Origin: Girardinichthys multiradiatus
Lineage: Eukaryota; Chordata; Actinopteri; Cyprinodontiformes; Goodeidae
Direction of reading: 5' to 3'
Assembly: GCF_021462225.1 (NCBI RefSeq)
Contig: NC_061796.1
Location: 46,352,891 to 46,416,890, forward strand
DNA length: 64,000 nucleotides
Shown here: piece by piece, positions 22,126 to 35,900 of the stretch
How positions within the stretch are numbered: position 1 is the stretch's first letter
Layout: each line of letters starts with the position of its first letter
Made by a program: the position numbers and the translations under genes
The notes under the pieces: model-generated
What the model was told of the DNA's origin: nothing
Databases searched by the model: none
The model's input: only the letters and a program-made list of their open reading frames with translations

Positions 22126-22305
22126 GAGTGATGCTGGGTTTATAGTTGTGCCAAACTCTTTCCATTTCCTGATGATGGATTGAACAGAGTTCCATGAGAT
22201 GTTCAAAGCTTGGGAAATCTTTGTAGAGCCTAATCCTGCCTTAAACGTCTCCACAACTTTATCCCTGACCTGTCTGGTATGTTCCTTGGACTTCATGATG
22301 CTGTT
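22126..22305 (-). mobile_element. N-terminal Tc1-like transposase fragment, unit A
   Basis: Minus-strand translation begins MKSKEHTRQVRDKVVETFKA and continues with an ISQALNISWNSVQSIIRKWK helix-turn-helix, typical for Tc1-type N-termini. It stops being recognisable where the LINE fragment begins. It is opposite in orientation to the relic at 21159-21605, so it is a separate copy or an inverted piece. Confidence 0.75.
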
Positions 22306-22334
22306 TGCTCCCCAATATTCTATTAAACTTACCT

Positions 22335-22795
22335 TTCAGCTTTTAACTCCATGTTCTCCCTCTGATTTTTCTCTTTCTAGAAACTACATCCGACGTGGCT
22401 CTATGTTTAGCTGTGACCCCTTCCTGGAACCAAGCTGCTGCTGCCAACCACTTAATGCTCACCTTTTACAGATGATCCACTTGACCCTGTCTTTCAGTGC
22501 TTAACCTTGTCTCTCTTAGATGTAGCTTCTGGCTGAGCTTCTACTGTGACTAACTCTATGTGCTCTCTTTCATCCTCTGGACTTGAAAACTGGCTCAGTT
22601 CATCTGCTTAGCTGCCTTTCTCTCCTAGATGAAACCTCTAAAGGAGCTATAACCATTAATGTTTCACTTTTCTTAGGAATAATTGGAATGTATGTACCCG
22701 ACTTGAAATCTGTATGATTCGATTGAATTGACTTTGTAAAGTGCCTTCAGACGACATGTGTTGTGAATTGGCGCTATAAAAACACTGAATTAACT
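22335..22795 (+). repeat. dispersed fish repeat, unit A second copy
   Basis: The blocks TGATCCACTTGACCCTGTCT, CTTGAAAACTGGCTC and GACATGTGTTGTGAATTGGC are those of the family at 6600-7160. The central GGCCGCTCACACT block is deleted. It preserves the uninterrupted site equivalent to the Tc1/mariner insertion at 12530. Confidence 0.65.
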
Positions 22796-22799
22796 TGAA

Positions 22800-23915
22800 T
22801 ACTTCTATCATCCCATACCCATGTTGGGACCACAGCCATGAGTACAACATGATAAGAACGTTTCTGGAACTTTCAAAATAAATCACATTAACCTACTTCC
22901 AGCACAGCCAGGAACAGGGAATAACAGCGGACTTCCCGTGACATCACACCGCTTTTACAACAATCCGGTATTCATTCATGAATGGGGGTAATTAAGGAAC
23001 AAGCGTGGCTTGACTTTTCTCTACAGAAGTAGACTGTGTTCCAGAGAGTTCCCAGCAGAGACCCTGTCTCTACGACGCAGAGTGGAGCAGTTTTTCCCGG
23101 TCTGAAGGAAGGACAACGGGACCGGATCACCGTAGTTACAGCAGTAACGTGCAGTTTTGCCGGTCGACAGAACAAGCTGCACCACAGAAGATCGTCCATA
23201 AGGCGCCGTCCATACTTCTGCATTTTAACCCTTTCATTAGTGGTATTTTAAAGGTGTGTGTTTGATTCTGATGATAAGCTATAAGCTTTTTTTGTTAGCT
23301 CCAACCGCTAACAGCTAACAACACGTGCTTGCCTGCTAAAGATCATTTACCCAGAAAGGTTGTTAGTTTTCAATCTAGAAAATAATATTTCCCTAAATGT
23401 TATTTTACTAAACTTGAAAACTAAGTAAACACCATTAAGCCCCATTTCTCCTGAAAGATTTGGTTCTTATTCAAAATATTTCCTTAAATATTATTTTACT
23501 ATTTCCTTAATAATATTTCTTTAAACAATATTAAAAAAAAATAAAGGCAGCTAATTAAACACGGTTGAGAATTGGTCATCCATAAGGTTGGTTTTACCTG
23601 AGAACTATACTATAATAACTAATTCTGGGAGAAAATAAGTGACACTAACCATGAGAGAAAAAGAGTTAATAAAACTAAGAGGGACAGAACTACTGGGAAC
23701 CTGAATACAAGAACCTAGCCAGAGAATAAACATAAATGCACATAACTGCTAACCACAGAACATATGAGAACGACCTGAATAAACAAACACAAAACCCAAA
23801 ACGGCAGATCCTGACACGTTTGACCCTAAAGTTTTTCTCCAGAAGGCATTTGGTCTGTTCATGTGAGCAGATGAACATTTTAATTGTGCTTGAAGATCTC
23901 AGTTTTGTGGAAGGT
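22800..23915. other. intergenic stretch, no gene seen, unit A
   Basis: A slightly GC-richer patch at 22920-23220 is followed by AT-rich DNA. Unit B has 310 extra bases here (41275-41584). Short open frames on both strands lack splice support or recognisable motifs. Confidence 0.4.
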
Positions 23916-24340
23916 ATCACGTTCTGGGTTTGGATCGGACCAAAGTGCAGATAAGAGCTTGGCAGCTGCATGATGAGAGGAAGGCTTTTCTTTAATTAAA
24001 GGTCTCCAAAACGTAACATAATCCAGCATATACAAACATGAGTCGAGCCAAAAACTTACATGTGTACATAGTTCTGTAACGTAGCAAAACTGAGCATAAA
24101 CAGGGGTAGTGAACGAGGAATAATGACGGAGGAACCAGTGGGGAACAAAGAACACAGACCAACTAATATACAGGGAGAAAAGAAAGGCAGGTAATCACAA
24201 GAACTAAGAACAGGTGTGACAAGGAGACATGGAGGCATAAGGGACAGGTGGAACTAATTAACAATAAAGGAAACCATAGACCTAAGAACAGTTAACACAA
24301 AAACACAAACCAAGTCCAAGGATGTCATACCATGACAGAA
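23915..24340 (-). repeat. LTR-like interspersed repeat, inverted copy, unit A
   Basis: On the minus strand it begins TGTCATGGTATGACATCC and ends near CTGCACTTTGGTCCGATCC, paralleling the repeat at 18190-18650. It is repeated at 42316-42741 in unit B. Confidence 0.45.
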
Positions 24341-24529
24341 GGGCTTCTTCCTTCAACATCTCTACCCAGGTTTATGTTAACATTTTGTGAAGATGTTATT
24401 AATGCATGTCTTTACGTCCTATTGAGGTTAAGAGGTCAGATGTTTAAGACTTGGAGACATAATGATGTAATAGAACAAAGATCTCAAACCTCTGTCAGAG
24501 CGAGCTTTGAACTGGATACAGCAGACTAA

Positions 24530-24722
24530 CATTGTGTCTGTGGAATGGCCTTACCACGCGTAAATTCAACCATCCTGAAAATTTGGAGACTACGATCATT
24601 TTTGCCAGGAAACCAACCAGTTTAAATGAACTCCAGGAATTCTGTCAAGGAGAATGTTCTCTTATTCATCCATAATGATGCCAGAGGCTTGTTGGTGGCT
24701 GCACAAAGTCCAGATGCAACTT
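24530..24722 (+). mobile_element. C-terminal Tc1-like transposase relic, unit A
   Basis: GCCAGGAAACCAACCAGTTT and the following AATGAACTCCAGGAATTCTG match the coding region after the catalytic glutamate of a fish Tc1-like family. It is heavily decayed and under 200 bp. Confidence 0.5.
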
Positions 24723-24734
24723 AAGAGATTTTGG

Positions 24735-24965
24735 AGGGTTCAGTGGGATGTTGTGGGTTTGAGTCCAGCTTCTTCCTCTGCCATATTTTGCTGCCCTCTT
24801 GGGCAAGGCACCTAACCCCGAGTCTCCTATCGGTGTTTCAGTCTGTGAACATTGTCAGCGTTTCTGGGAGAATAAGACTTCAATGTGAAAGAGCTTTGAG
24901 TGCTCAGATGGACTATAAAGTGCCATATATTGTCAGTCTTTTTATTTTTATTTTATTTTATATTG
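24735..24965 (+). mobile_element. SINE-like repeat, unit A
   Basis: A degenerate B box (GTGGGTTTGAGTCCAGC) is followed by TTGGGCAAGGCACCTAACCC and the ending GACTATAAAGTGCCATATAT, blocks of a widespread fish SINE. The head is poorly preserved. Confidence 0.5.
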
Positions 24966-25076
24966 AAGACGCTCTTTGATCAAAGAAACTCCACAATAAA
25001 TTAAACTTGTGCACCAAGTTATTCTGTCATTCCACACTGGAAAATAATAGTTTTAAATAAATCCTTAATAAAGTAT

Positions 25077-25099
25077 TCTGATGATGATGATGATGATGA
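25077..25099. repeat. TGA trinucleotide microsatellite, unit A
   Basis: About seven TGA/ATG units in a row, followed by ATGGATGG. The counterpart in unit B is at about 43479-43500. Confidence 0.8.
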
Positions 25100-25376
25100 A
25101 TGGATGGAGACCTTTGTTTTAGAACAATTTTTATTCACAGTTAAAGATTTTGGTGAGTGGGATGATATTCTATTATTTTTTTGTTTCGTTAATGAAACAT
25201 AATTACATATAAATTTAACCTCACCAACAATCCCTTAGAATTTAATATAAATGGTCTTTAAACTGCTTCTTCCTTATTTTTATAAATAAGATATTAAAGT
25301 AATAATTACTAGTATTTAAGATTCTTAGATGAATAAACAATATCATCACATTAAGTCATTTATTACTGTGATTTAC

Positions 25377-25486
25377 TTGCAGTTCTGTTCCGACCACAAG
25401 GAGTCGCTGTGGCATAAGAGGTATAGGTCAGGCTGTAGTTATCCATAGAAGGAGGGCTACTGGGTGTTGAGCTGTTGTACTGATGT
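25377..25486 (-). other. candidate unassigned coding exon, unit A
   Basis: On the minus strand the 110-bp stretch is open in one frame between an acceptor (CCTAACAG) and a donor-like GTAAAT. It would encode a serine- and tyrosine-rich segment that includes SSPPSMDNYSLTYTSYATAT. It lies between lectin genes A and B, upstream of A on the coding strand. The copy at 43778-43887 appears unchanged. It does not match phase with exon 1 of gene A directly, and I recognise no family. It may be a chance frame. Confidence 0.2.
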
Positions 25487-26639
25487 CTGTTAGGTTAAAA
25501 CTTGGAGAATCCAAATAAAACGTTGAATTTAAGTGCATGAGTCAGCGAACTTCATGACAATGACAAACAGAAAGATGGTTGCTGAACATTTATATATAAA
25601 AAACAAGAACAACATAGTCATCAACAATGAGCTGTATTAGATTCAGTGACACTTCAAACATTGTTCAGCAATGACAGCATCCTTACTTTATTGTATAACT
25701 GTTGATTTGTTTTTATAGAAAAAGTTAAGAGAAAACCTGATTTTTGCTTTGTGGAGGATCTTGTTTTTAATCTTATGAAAAGTCTGAAGATTAAAATAAG
25801 ATTACAGAGATATAAACAGACAGACAAAAATAAAAGATATCTGCAAAAAACTGTAAAAAATCAACTTTACATTAGTTCTAAAAAAGTCACACAAGAAACT
25901 GAATAATACAAAAAGAACAAAATTAGAAAACAGTCAATGAGAAAAGAAACATTTCTGCACTTAGACCAAGAAGTGGAAATAAAACTACGTGTAAAAATAA
26001 ATGTTAAGATGTTTGACCATGCTGGACAATGACCTCTAAGACACAGTGACTCTGAGGTTTTTAAACACATCAGAGCTGATCCAACGCTGTGGATATTGGA
26101 TCGGCTAAAGTGAAGATGGATCTGCTTTGGATCGGCTGGAGGAATGTCAGAGAAAATGTGTGACATCATCTTGATCTGTGCGGTTCTGAACAAAGTCGGA
26201 TTTAATTTGATGTTCTGAAGCGTGATGAACTGATCTGGGTCTGAAGGACCTGAAGGATCTAATCTATGATAAATTTTGCACCATAATCTGCATCAGTTTT
26301 GGATAAACAAGGACCGATGTGACACTGGTTAAACTACATCAACCTCCAGCAATGCTGCCCTGTTTCTCATGACATTCACTCAATGCTTCCAGTTACTGTC
26401 AGATGCTGCAGCAACTGCCTGAAAACACTGTCAGCCCACTGTCCACTGGTGATGCCACCATGGGATGCCAGCTCAGATAAAATCATTTATATTCTCATCG
26501 TTGGTCTGCATGAAAAGAAAATGACATGCAGATCAGAGCATTCCATCCAGCTGCTGATCTGTTTCTGACACTGAGCTTAACATCATGAACAAATTCACTT
26601 AAAACTATTTGAGATAATTCTGTATTTACAGTTATTGGC

Positions 26640-26765
26640 AGTGATAGGGCCCTCTCAGAAACTGAATAATACAAAAAGAACAAAATTAGAAAACAGTCGA
26701 TGAGAAAAGAAACATTTCTGCACTTAGACCAAGAAGTGGAAATAAAACTAGTGATAGGGCCCTCT
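26640..26765. repeat. 15-bp direct repeats around a local duplication, unit B
   Basis: The same structure as at 8548-8672: two GTGATAGGGCCCTCT words about 110 bp apart with a 95-bp copied segment between them. Confidence 0.75.
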
Positions 26766-26954
26766 GTCAGGGAAAGCTGTAAAGTTCTTCCTAAAGCTCT
26801 GCTTTCATGGAGAGGGAAGGAATATTAGAAATATGGAGAAATCATAAAGTTTCCAACAGAAAGGAAATAAAATCATGTTTTTATAACTGTTCTTAATATT
26901 CATACATTGATAATTCAAACATGTGCAACACAAAGAGAAGAGATACAGTGTTAA

Positions 26955-29900
26955 TTAATCTGATCTTATCAGGACGTCACGCTCACAGATAAACCGGTTC
27001 TCAAATTTATTCTCTACTCGGTCCCAGTTCTCACTGTAATTCTTCTGAGGGATCAGCAGAGCATATGGACCTGGAGTACCATAAATCCCATTAATCCAGT
27101 ACCTTTGAAAGGAAACACAAATATTATTAAAGTAATCCATCAGTTTCAGCAACTAAATACAAATTAAAATTAAAAATGACAAAATGTTCATAAAAATGAG
27201 AGCAGCACCCTGATTCTGACTGAGCTTCTGCAGAGTTGCAGGTTGAAATCCTGAGACTAACTCAGCCTCAGCTTCTAACTAGTGAACAAGTTTAGCAGAA
27301 TAAATCCACTCTAGCAATTAAATAATAAAACATAGAAATATTTTGTGAGTTGGATATTTAACTTAATTCGTAGCTTTTTAGCAGGATTATTGAACGCAGC
27401 TCAGTCATATTGTAATAAAATGATAAACTGTAAAGGAAGCATTTTTCATACAACTTAAACTTCAGTTCACTGCTTATTTTATTTACTGAGAATATTTCAT
27501 AACCTTCGTGGTTTTGTTACATTCAGCAAAATAAACTCTGCAAAGGGAGTGGTCATGCTTTGCATTAATTAGTACTGATTCATTTCTCTCCACTGTTACC
27601 AAGTTCATGTTGCACTGGTGCATAAACGGCACAGTTGTTTGGTTTCTTAAGTTAAAATACATAAAGATGCTTTTCTTTGGCAATGTTCACACTGTAAATA
27701 AATAAACTATATTTATTGCTCTAAAATCTGCCCTAAGAGCAAAACTTCATCAGCAGAACACAGATAGAAGGAATACAAAAATAAAACTAAAGGAAATTAG
27801 CAACAGTATAAATCTACATGATGTTCACCAAATAACCTGTTTTTAGTTGCTCTATGAAGTTTAAATATGCAACGCTGATCGAAAAGTGTTTGAAGATGAT
27901 GAACATGAAATAAGGAGATTCCAGGATTTTTCTCTTACTTCAGAGTATCAATGCGTCCATCAACCCAGGTCCAGTTACTGTTAACTTCTCGTAACCCCAA
28001 CCAGTATCCATGGTAGGTGTCATAGTAGTAACTGGAGCGATTACTTACAAATTTCTGTAAATCATGAAACAACAAATCATTAAAACAATCACCTCTACAT
28101 GTCAGTATGTGATGTCATTTGGAAACTTAAAGTTGTGATGTTGGTGTGAGAGCTCACCTGTTCTTCCAGACTGTCAATAACAACCAGATCTGCACCTTTG
28201 GTTCTGCAATACTGTCGACTTTGTTCCCAAGTCTTCCATGTAGAGGATTCATAGTTAAACAGGTAGCAGCTTTTCTTCAACATAATCCAACCATCCAGAC
28301 AGGGCTTACACTCTGTGTTAATAAAACATAATTAAGTTGATATTAAATAATATGATTTTTCTCTCACAAAACAAAGCAAAACATCTGGAGTTCACAGGTT
28401 TGTCTCTGCTTAGCCTCTCAGCACATTGATCAATTCATCATCAATCAAATATAGGCTGTGTCTCACCTGAGTCAAATAATTATGTCATTATCTGGACTCT
28501 GTAGGTTGAATCTGTAATTCATCCCTTTGATATACTGTAGGTGAGTTGGACCAGGGACACATCTAAAAGTGGCAGGTCACCAGCCTTCAAGGACTGGAGT
28601 TTGAGGCCCTGCCGTAGAGCCTATGTGCAAACAATCTATACTATGGGGAATCCACCAAGAGGGTTTTGGTGTCATTTCAAAATGCAAGAAATATGAACAA
28701 AGTGAGAGATAATCTGGGGTCTCCAACCCTGGGGTGCTTAGCATCCTTCATAGTCCAGTTTATGTTCTAAAGATAATACTCAGCAACCCAACTGGACCAG
28801 AGATAACATTTTTACTCCTCTACTCTCCACCTACCTTATGAGCCACCTGAGCAGAAAGCACAGAATAGGAACAGGTTGAGTAATTAACAAGATTATTTAC
28901 AAAGAAATAAAATGGGTCCAACAGCAACATTCTTAAACCAAATCACAGGTTGTAGACTTCAGTCAAGTGAACTTAACCCTGATCCTTCAGCTGGTTGGAG
29001 ATGTTAATCATGTCATACTTTACAATACTGCAGTTCCCTTGTTTATAATCTGGGTACTTCTTAAAAATAAAACCTTCTGCTATTTGGTAGAAAGTCATCA
29101 GGCATATGGTTACATCATCATGGTAGAAAACTTACTTCTTTGGGGACAAAAGTCTTTCACTGGAAAGTTCTCAAATGTCAGGATGACCTCCAGAGTCCAG
29201 TTGAGGTTGTCTCTTTCTTTTCTCATCTCTGCAGTTTGATTCTCTAGGATTCTGGTCTTTTCCATCAGCTGCTTATTCTGCTCACTTAGGCTTCTCTTCT
29301 CCATCAGAAGTTGCTCAGTCTGGTTCTGTAGGACTTTGTTCTCCACCAGAAGTTGCTCAGTCTGGTTCTGTAGGACTTTGTTCTCCACCAGAAGTTGCTC
29401 GGTCTGATTTGTCAGGTTTCTGATTTCCAGAATCAAATGCTTATTTTCGTCTGCAAGGTCACTGATGGTTGTTTCCTGTTTCTTCATCACCGTGGTTACT
29501 ATACAGGAAATAAGAAGACATATAAGTAATTTAATAAATTTATTTATAAAAGTTAATTTCCTGAATGTTTTTTTTTTCATAAATTTTGTACAAAATATTT
29601 AAAATAGTTTATTAAAATAAAATCTGTGGTTAAAGACCAACCTTTCTTATTCATCCACTATATAAATAGTATAAAATAAAAAGGAAACTCACTATTGACC
29701 AGGAGGACAACGCGCACCACCACCACCAGAAGAAAAAGTGTCCCCAAACACACCAGAGTGATGCAAGATTTCACCGCTGCTTGAACTTCTGTTTAGAGTA
29801 AGAACAGCGACCCACATCATTCACCACCATTGTGGACAGAGATAATAGAACCAATGTTAGAATATAATGGCCTTTCATTGTTTAGATTAATTTATAATTT

Positions 29901-32900
29901 AATGAGACAGTTTTACTCATGAATATGACATGAGAACTGCAAATTCAGCACCAGCAAGAGCAAGTAAGAATCATTCTAGAAAAAGTTTAAAATAATAAAG
30001 TTTTCCTTCATTTTTCCTTAACACAGTTATAGTGTGTGGACCAGCAGACAAGATGGAAATTAGACTAAATATTTTTATTGCAAAGGTAAAACACAATTTC
30101 CACAGTAAGCCTGGTTTAAAGATCTTCCTTACAGTTCTAGTAAATACTTTCTATTCTAGGGTTTTACCCATCAGGCAATAATTAGAGCAGGAATAAATAA
30201 TCAAAGCTTGTCTGGAAGAGATGAAGCTGACAGTCTCTTCATCTTTGAATAAAACATGGCAGCAAGATGAAGGTTTAAGATTTATCTGAATCAATCACAA
30301 GACTTCTGGATCAATGTTCTTTGAACAGTTAAGACCAAAATAAAGATGTTTGACTGTAATACCCAGCACCATGCATGGAATAAACCAAAGTAAGCAGATC
30401 ATCACAAACACCTCCAACCAGCTGTCAAACACGGTGGTGGAGGGATGATGATTTGGGCTTGTTTTGCAGCCATAATACCTGGGTGCTTTGCAGTCATTGA
30501 ATTGATCAGAAACTTCTCTGTATACCAAAGTCTTCTGGAGTCCTAGGTGAAGCTTCAGCTGCTACAGATGATCCACTTGAACCTGTCTTTCAGTGTTTAA
30601 CTCTTTCTCTCATAGACATACAGGGGTTGGACAATGAAACTGAAACACCTGTAATTTTAGTGTGGGAGGTTTCATGGCTAAATTGGACCAGCCTGGTAAC
30701 CAGTCTTCATTGATTGCACATTGCACCAGTAAGAGCAGAGTGTGAAGGTTCAATTAGCAGGGTAAGAACACAGCTTTGCTCAAAATATTGAAATGCACAC
30801 AACATTATGGGTGACATACCAGAGTTCAAAAGAGGACACATTGTTGGTGCATGTCTTGCTGGTGCATCTGTGACCAAGACAGCAAGTCTTTGTGATGTAT
30901 CAAGAGCCACGGTATCCAGGGTAATGTCAGCATACCACCAAGAAGGACGAACCACATCCAACAGGATTAACTGTGGACGCAAGAGGAAGCTGTCTGAAAG
31001 GGATGTTCGGGTGCTAACCCGGATTGTATCCAAAAAACATAAAACCACGGCTGCCCAAATCACGGCAGAATTAAATGTGCACCTCAACTCTCCTGTTTCC
31101 ACCAGAACTGTCCGTTGGGAGCTCCACAGGATCAATGTACACGGCCGGGCTGCTATAGCCAAACCTTTGGTCATTCATGCCAATGCCAAACGTCGGATTC
31201 AATCGTGCAAGGAGCGCAAATCTTGGGCTGTGGACAATTTGAAACATGTATTGTTCTCTGATGAGTCCACCTTTACTGTTTTCCCCACATCCGGGAGAGT
31301 TACGGTGTGGAGAAGCCCCAAAGAAGCGTACCACCCAGACTGTTGCATGCCCAGAGTGAAGCATGGGGGTGGATCAGTGATGGTTTGGGCTGCCATATCA
31401 TGGCATTCCCTTGGCCCAATACTTGTGCTAGATGGGCGCGTCACTGCCAAGGACTACCGAACCATTCTTGAGGACCATGTGCATCCAATGGTTCAAACAT
31501 TGTATCCTGAAGGCGGTGCCATGTATCAGGATGACAATGCACCAATACACACAGCAAGACTGGTGAAAGATTGGTTTGATGAACATGAAAGTGAAGTTGA
31601 ACATCTCCCATGGCCTGCACAGTCACCAGATCTAAATATTATTGAGCCACTTTGGGGTGTTTTGGAGGAGCGAGTCAGGAAACGTTTTCCTCCACCAGTA
31701 TCACGTAGTGACCTGGCCACTATCCTGCAAGAAGAATGGCTTAAAATCCCTCTGACCACTGTGCAGGACTTGTATATGTCATTCCCAAGATGAATGGATG
31801 CTGCATTGGCCGCAAAAGGAGGCCCTACACCATACTAATAAATTATTGTGGTCTAAAACCAGGTGTTTCAGTTTCATTGTCCAACCCCTGTAGCTACTGA
31901 CTGAACTTCTAGTGTTACTAACTCTATGTTCTCCATTTCATCCTCTAGGCTTAAAAACCGGCTCATAGTTAATCTGCTTAGCTGTCTTTCTCTCCTGGAT
32001 GAAGCTTCTAAAGGAGCCACTACAGCCTTTAATGTTTTATTTTCCCATCACACAGAAAGGACTCCTGAATCAGTGCTTCTTTGTTCTCTTTGTGTCTCTG
32101 CTCTGTTCTCTCAAACCTCCAGTCGGTCGTGGCAGATGGCCGCTCACACTGAGCCTGGTTCTGGTTCTCCTGGAGGTTTCTTCCTGTTAAAAGGGAGTTT
32201 TTCCTCTCCACTGTCGCTACATGCTCATCCAGGAGGAGTGAATGCTGCAAGTCACTGACTGGATGCAATCTGCTGGGTTTCCTTAGAAAACCTTTTAAGC
32301 AACATGAATAAAAAACTGAATTTGACAGCATTTTTTCACTGCATTGTAGTATTTATTTTTCGTTTTTTTTCTGAAAGTAGTTAAACATGTAATTCAGTGG
32401 AGGGAGGAGGAACACATGCAGCAAATCTCAGCGGGCCGGGACTTGAACCCGGGACAGTTGTGTCGAGGACTAAGGAACCCGTACATGGGTCGCGTGCTCT
32501 ACTGCTGCACCACAAGCTGCGCCCAAACTGGAATGTATGTATTTATGTGTATGATTGGATTGAATTGACTTTGTAAAATGCCTTGAGACAACGTGTTTTG
32601 AATTGGTGCTATATAAATAAACTCAATGGAACATTATCAACCATAAATTATTTTGGTTTATCTCCAGCTTATGCAATAAAAGTCATGATAATTTTCTTTG
32701 TCTGTGGGCTCAAAAAGAGCCTCATTAATAGAGTAGCATCAGTGTAACTAATTAGACTTATGCTTAATTTTCTTGTTAGAACAGAATGTTGCACATTTCA
32801 GATTTAGAAAACTTACTTGTTGCAGTAGAGACACGTTCTTCAGGTTTTTCTCCAGGATTAGTCGTCATGTCTGCTTTTTCCTCTGTGTGAAACAAAAGAA

Positions 32901-35900
32901 TAGCTTTGAAAGTCTGCATACCTTCATCTTGTTCAGGAACGACTACTTTTAGGCTTTTAATGAATCGCTTGTTCTGTTCGTACAATGACTGAACACCATA
33001 TATTGTAAAATATATTAACTTTACAGGTTTGAGTGAACTCTAATCCAGAGGTTGCTGCAGGTTCTACATTTGTTATTTAAGTTGAAAAAAAAGCCAAGGT
33101 CTCTTAACATCTTGTAATAAGCTTGGATTCACTGCAGCCATTAGGAGGAAACTGATCCAACACCCGTGTCAATATTTTTGAAGTTTAGGAAAAGCACATT
33201 TGAATAAGAATGTCTTTAGCTGTTTTTTAAAATGGACCAAGAGCCCAAAATAATTTGCCTTTTTAATAAGGCAAACTACTGTTTTTGTAAAAAAAAATCC
33301 TGCAATTACATTAGCGTTATCTTTTTAAATGTACTAAATGTAGCCATTTCTGTGTTGTAATATGCATCTAAGTTTTGGTGAAACGATAAAGGGACCGATT
33401 AGACCGTAGATCTTCTTGTATTCTTGCAAATAAGCAGATTGGGATAAAAGCAGGAAGGTCAGTCAGTTATTTTCTATACTTCTTCCATAGTGGGTCATGA
33501 AGCATGGAGAAATTATCCTTTGCATTTAACCCATCCCTTAGGGAGCAGTGGGCTGCCATAAAGCATTCAAGGGTCATCTATGACGTATTTTATGGGGTGC
33601 TGCTTGTAAAATTACTCATTCAAAAACCGACAGCAATATTTTGAGTTATTTAGCCTCTCATAAGAGAAAAACTGGGGTGTCATAATAAGGAACCAGGCGA
33701 ATCTGGTCCGAGCAACAATTATAGAGGCTGGGTTACAGTTTAACGGGTTTATTGATAAACAGGAAATGCACAAACAACTTAGGTAAGAGACTAGGTCAGG
33801 AAAAACAAGAGAAACAGAACTGCGGCTGCTGGTCTGATTACAACTCAGGTGAGTTAACAATCTGACGCCTCCTTCAGGGATCCAGCTACTTAAGAAGGGT
33901 CGTCCTGATGAGTCCTGATGATCTTCAGCTCGGCTGCACCTGCCTGTCTCACCCTGCAGGAGGTGGTGAGAGAAAACCAGACACACAACAACACAACCTG
34001 TGCTCAGCCCCGTGGCATGACAAGGGGTTCATTTTAGAAAGTCAGAATTTCACCATGTCACTCATACATTTAGAAATGTCACAGAACTAAACATTTAGTA
34101 CGTAAGCTAAATATATAAAATATAAATAAATAGTTTGCAAATTGAATATTTTGATTGTAAATTAAAAATTTAGCTCAGACCTAAATATTCAGTTTGGAAT
34201 TGTAACCTTAATATTTAGCAACAAACTAAATGTTTGGAAGCATTTTGTTCAGAACTAAATATTTAACTTGCTAATTAAAAATATTTAGTATTTAGTTTGG
34301 AATTGTAACATTTAAAAATGTATGAATAACATGGTGAAGAAATAACAGAAATCAACCCCCATTTTTTTTAACTTCTGACAGGCTAAATAATTTCAAATAT
34401 TACTGTAAATGTTTGACTGTGTAACTTTACGAACAGCAACCCAGATTATTGGGACATTAGTCACAGAGTCTTTAAGTGTTGCTTCAGAGCTCACTTCGGT
34501 TTCTGATTTTCTACTGAATAAAACAGTTAAAATAACAGTGAATTAAATGATTTTTGTTTTATTAGTTAAAAAATTATAATCATGATAAAATCTAAGTGAA
34601 CCATTTTTTCAGGTCTTGGGTTTTGGTTCATCTGGTTCTCACCATTAATTAATTTGTTCAGTTTTTAGTCTCACAAAGTGGTTTTTGCATCAGTGTCCTT
34701 ACTTCTGATAGAGATCAAACTGCTGAGGTCTAAAGGAAAGAACCTCCACTGGTCATCTCTTCTCTGTCCCTCTCAGAATGATGCCGTCCAGTTTTATTTT
34801 CACAGAGAAGCGTATTTTTCATGGATATTTTTCAGATGGAGGAAAGGATTACGGAGCCTAAACAGAAACTGTTGCCTCTAAGGTTTAAACTTGTTTCCAA
34901 AAGCAACTAAACTTTCTCACTGATCATCCTCACTAATTTACAATATCTGTACATTCATATACATACATTTAGTAAAAAAAGATTTTCCCCACAAATCAGA
35001 GCCTGACATGAAACTTATTGAGGCATTTACAGTTTTAGGGATTTTTCAGTTCATCCATGGATTTAACCTTACAAAGACCTACAGCTTTATGCTGTCAAAC
35101 ATAAAACTTCAAGATACCAATTAATCTAACAGTCAAGCTTTTGGACTGTGGGAGGAAGCTGGAGTACCCGGTGAGAACCCATGCATGCACAGGGAGAACA
35201 TGCTAATTTCATGCAGAAAGACCCCCGGCCGGGAATCGAACCCAGCAAGGCAACAGTGCTACCAACTGCACCACCGTACAACTATTTCAATTCATTCTTT
35301 TATCATTTTTCACAGGTATTCTTGCACATTGCAGTGGTCGTTTAGAAAACATTTAAAAAGTAATTATTAACCAAGAAAACCCAAATAATTCAGTTTTCTT
35401 GTTTTTATGTGTTATCACATTTTCTACTTTACCTTTTTGAAACACCAGCGGGTTTTCATAAATCTCTCCTGGAGAGGCGTCCACATCTGCTCCTGAAATT
35501 ATAGCAAGCATTGAATAAATAATGACAATTTTTTACCAACTTTATAAATAATGTTGTCTCATCAGCCAGTTAATATAGCGCTACCTGTTGATTTTTTATT
35601 ATTTAAAGTTTTTAAATATATTATTTCTGTTAATTTCACAAAGACAATTTATTTAGAAAAAAGGTATAATGGCCTTTAAAATAATTACAAAATATTTTAA
35701 TGCATTATATAACATAACTAGAACTAGTAAAAATGAACAAGTAACCAACTAATAATGTAACAATACGAGGATATAATATTTTTCTGCCAAGTTATTTAGA
35801 GTAGAGCTGCATCACGTTGGGATCATAACACAGGAACATTAGAATGAACGGCTGTGCTTGATAGTTCATTAGAGATGCATTATATTTATTACATTTTGGC

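Larger units (their letters stand above)
30547..32631 (+). repeat. dispersed fish repeat hosting two insertions, unit B
   Basis: Duplicate of 12456-14540, interrupted at the same two points by the Tc1/mariner element and the SINE. Confidence 0.7.
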
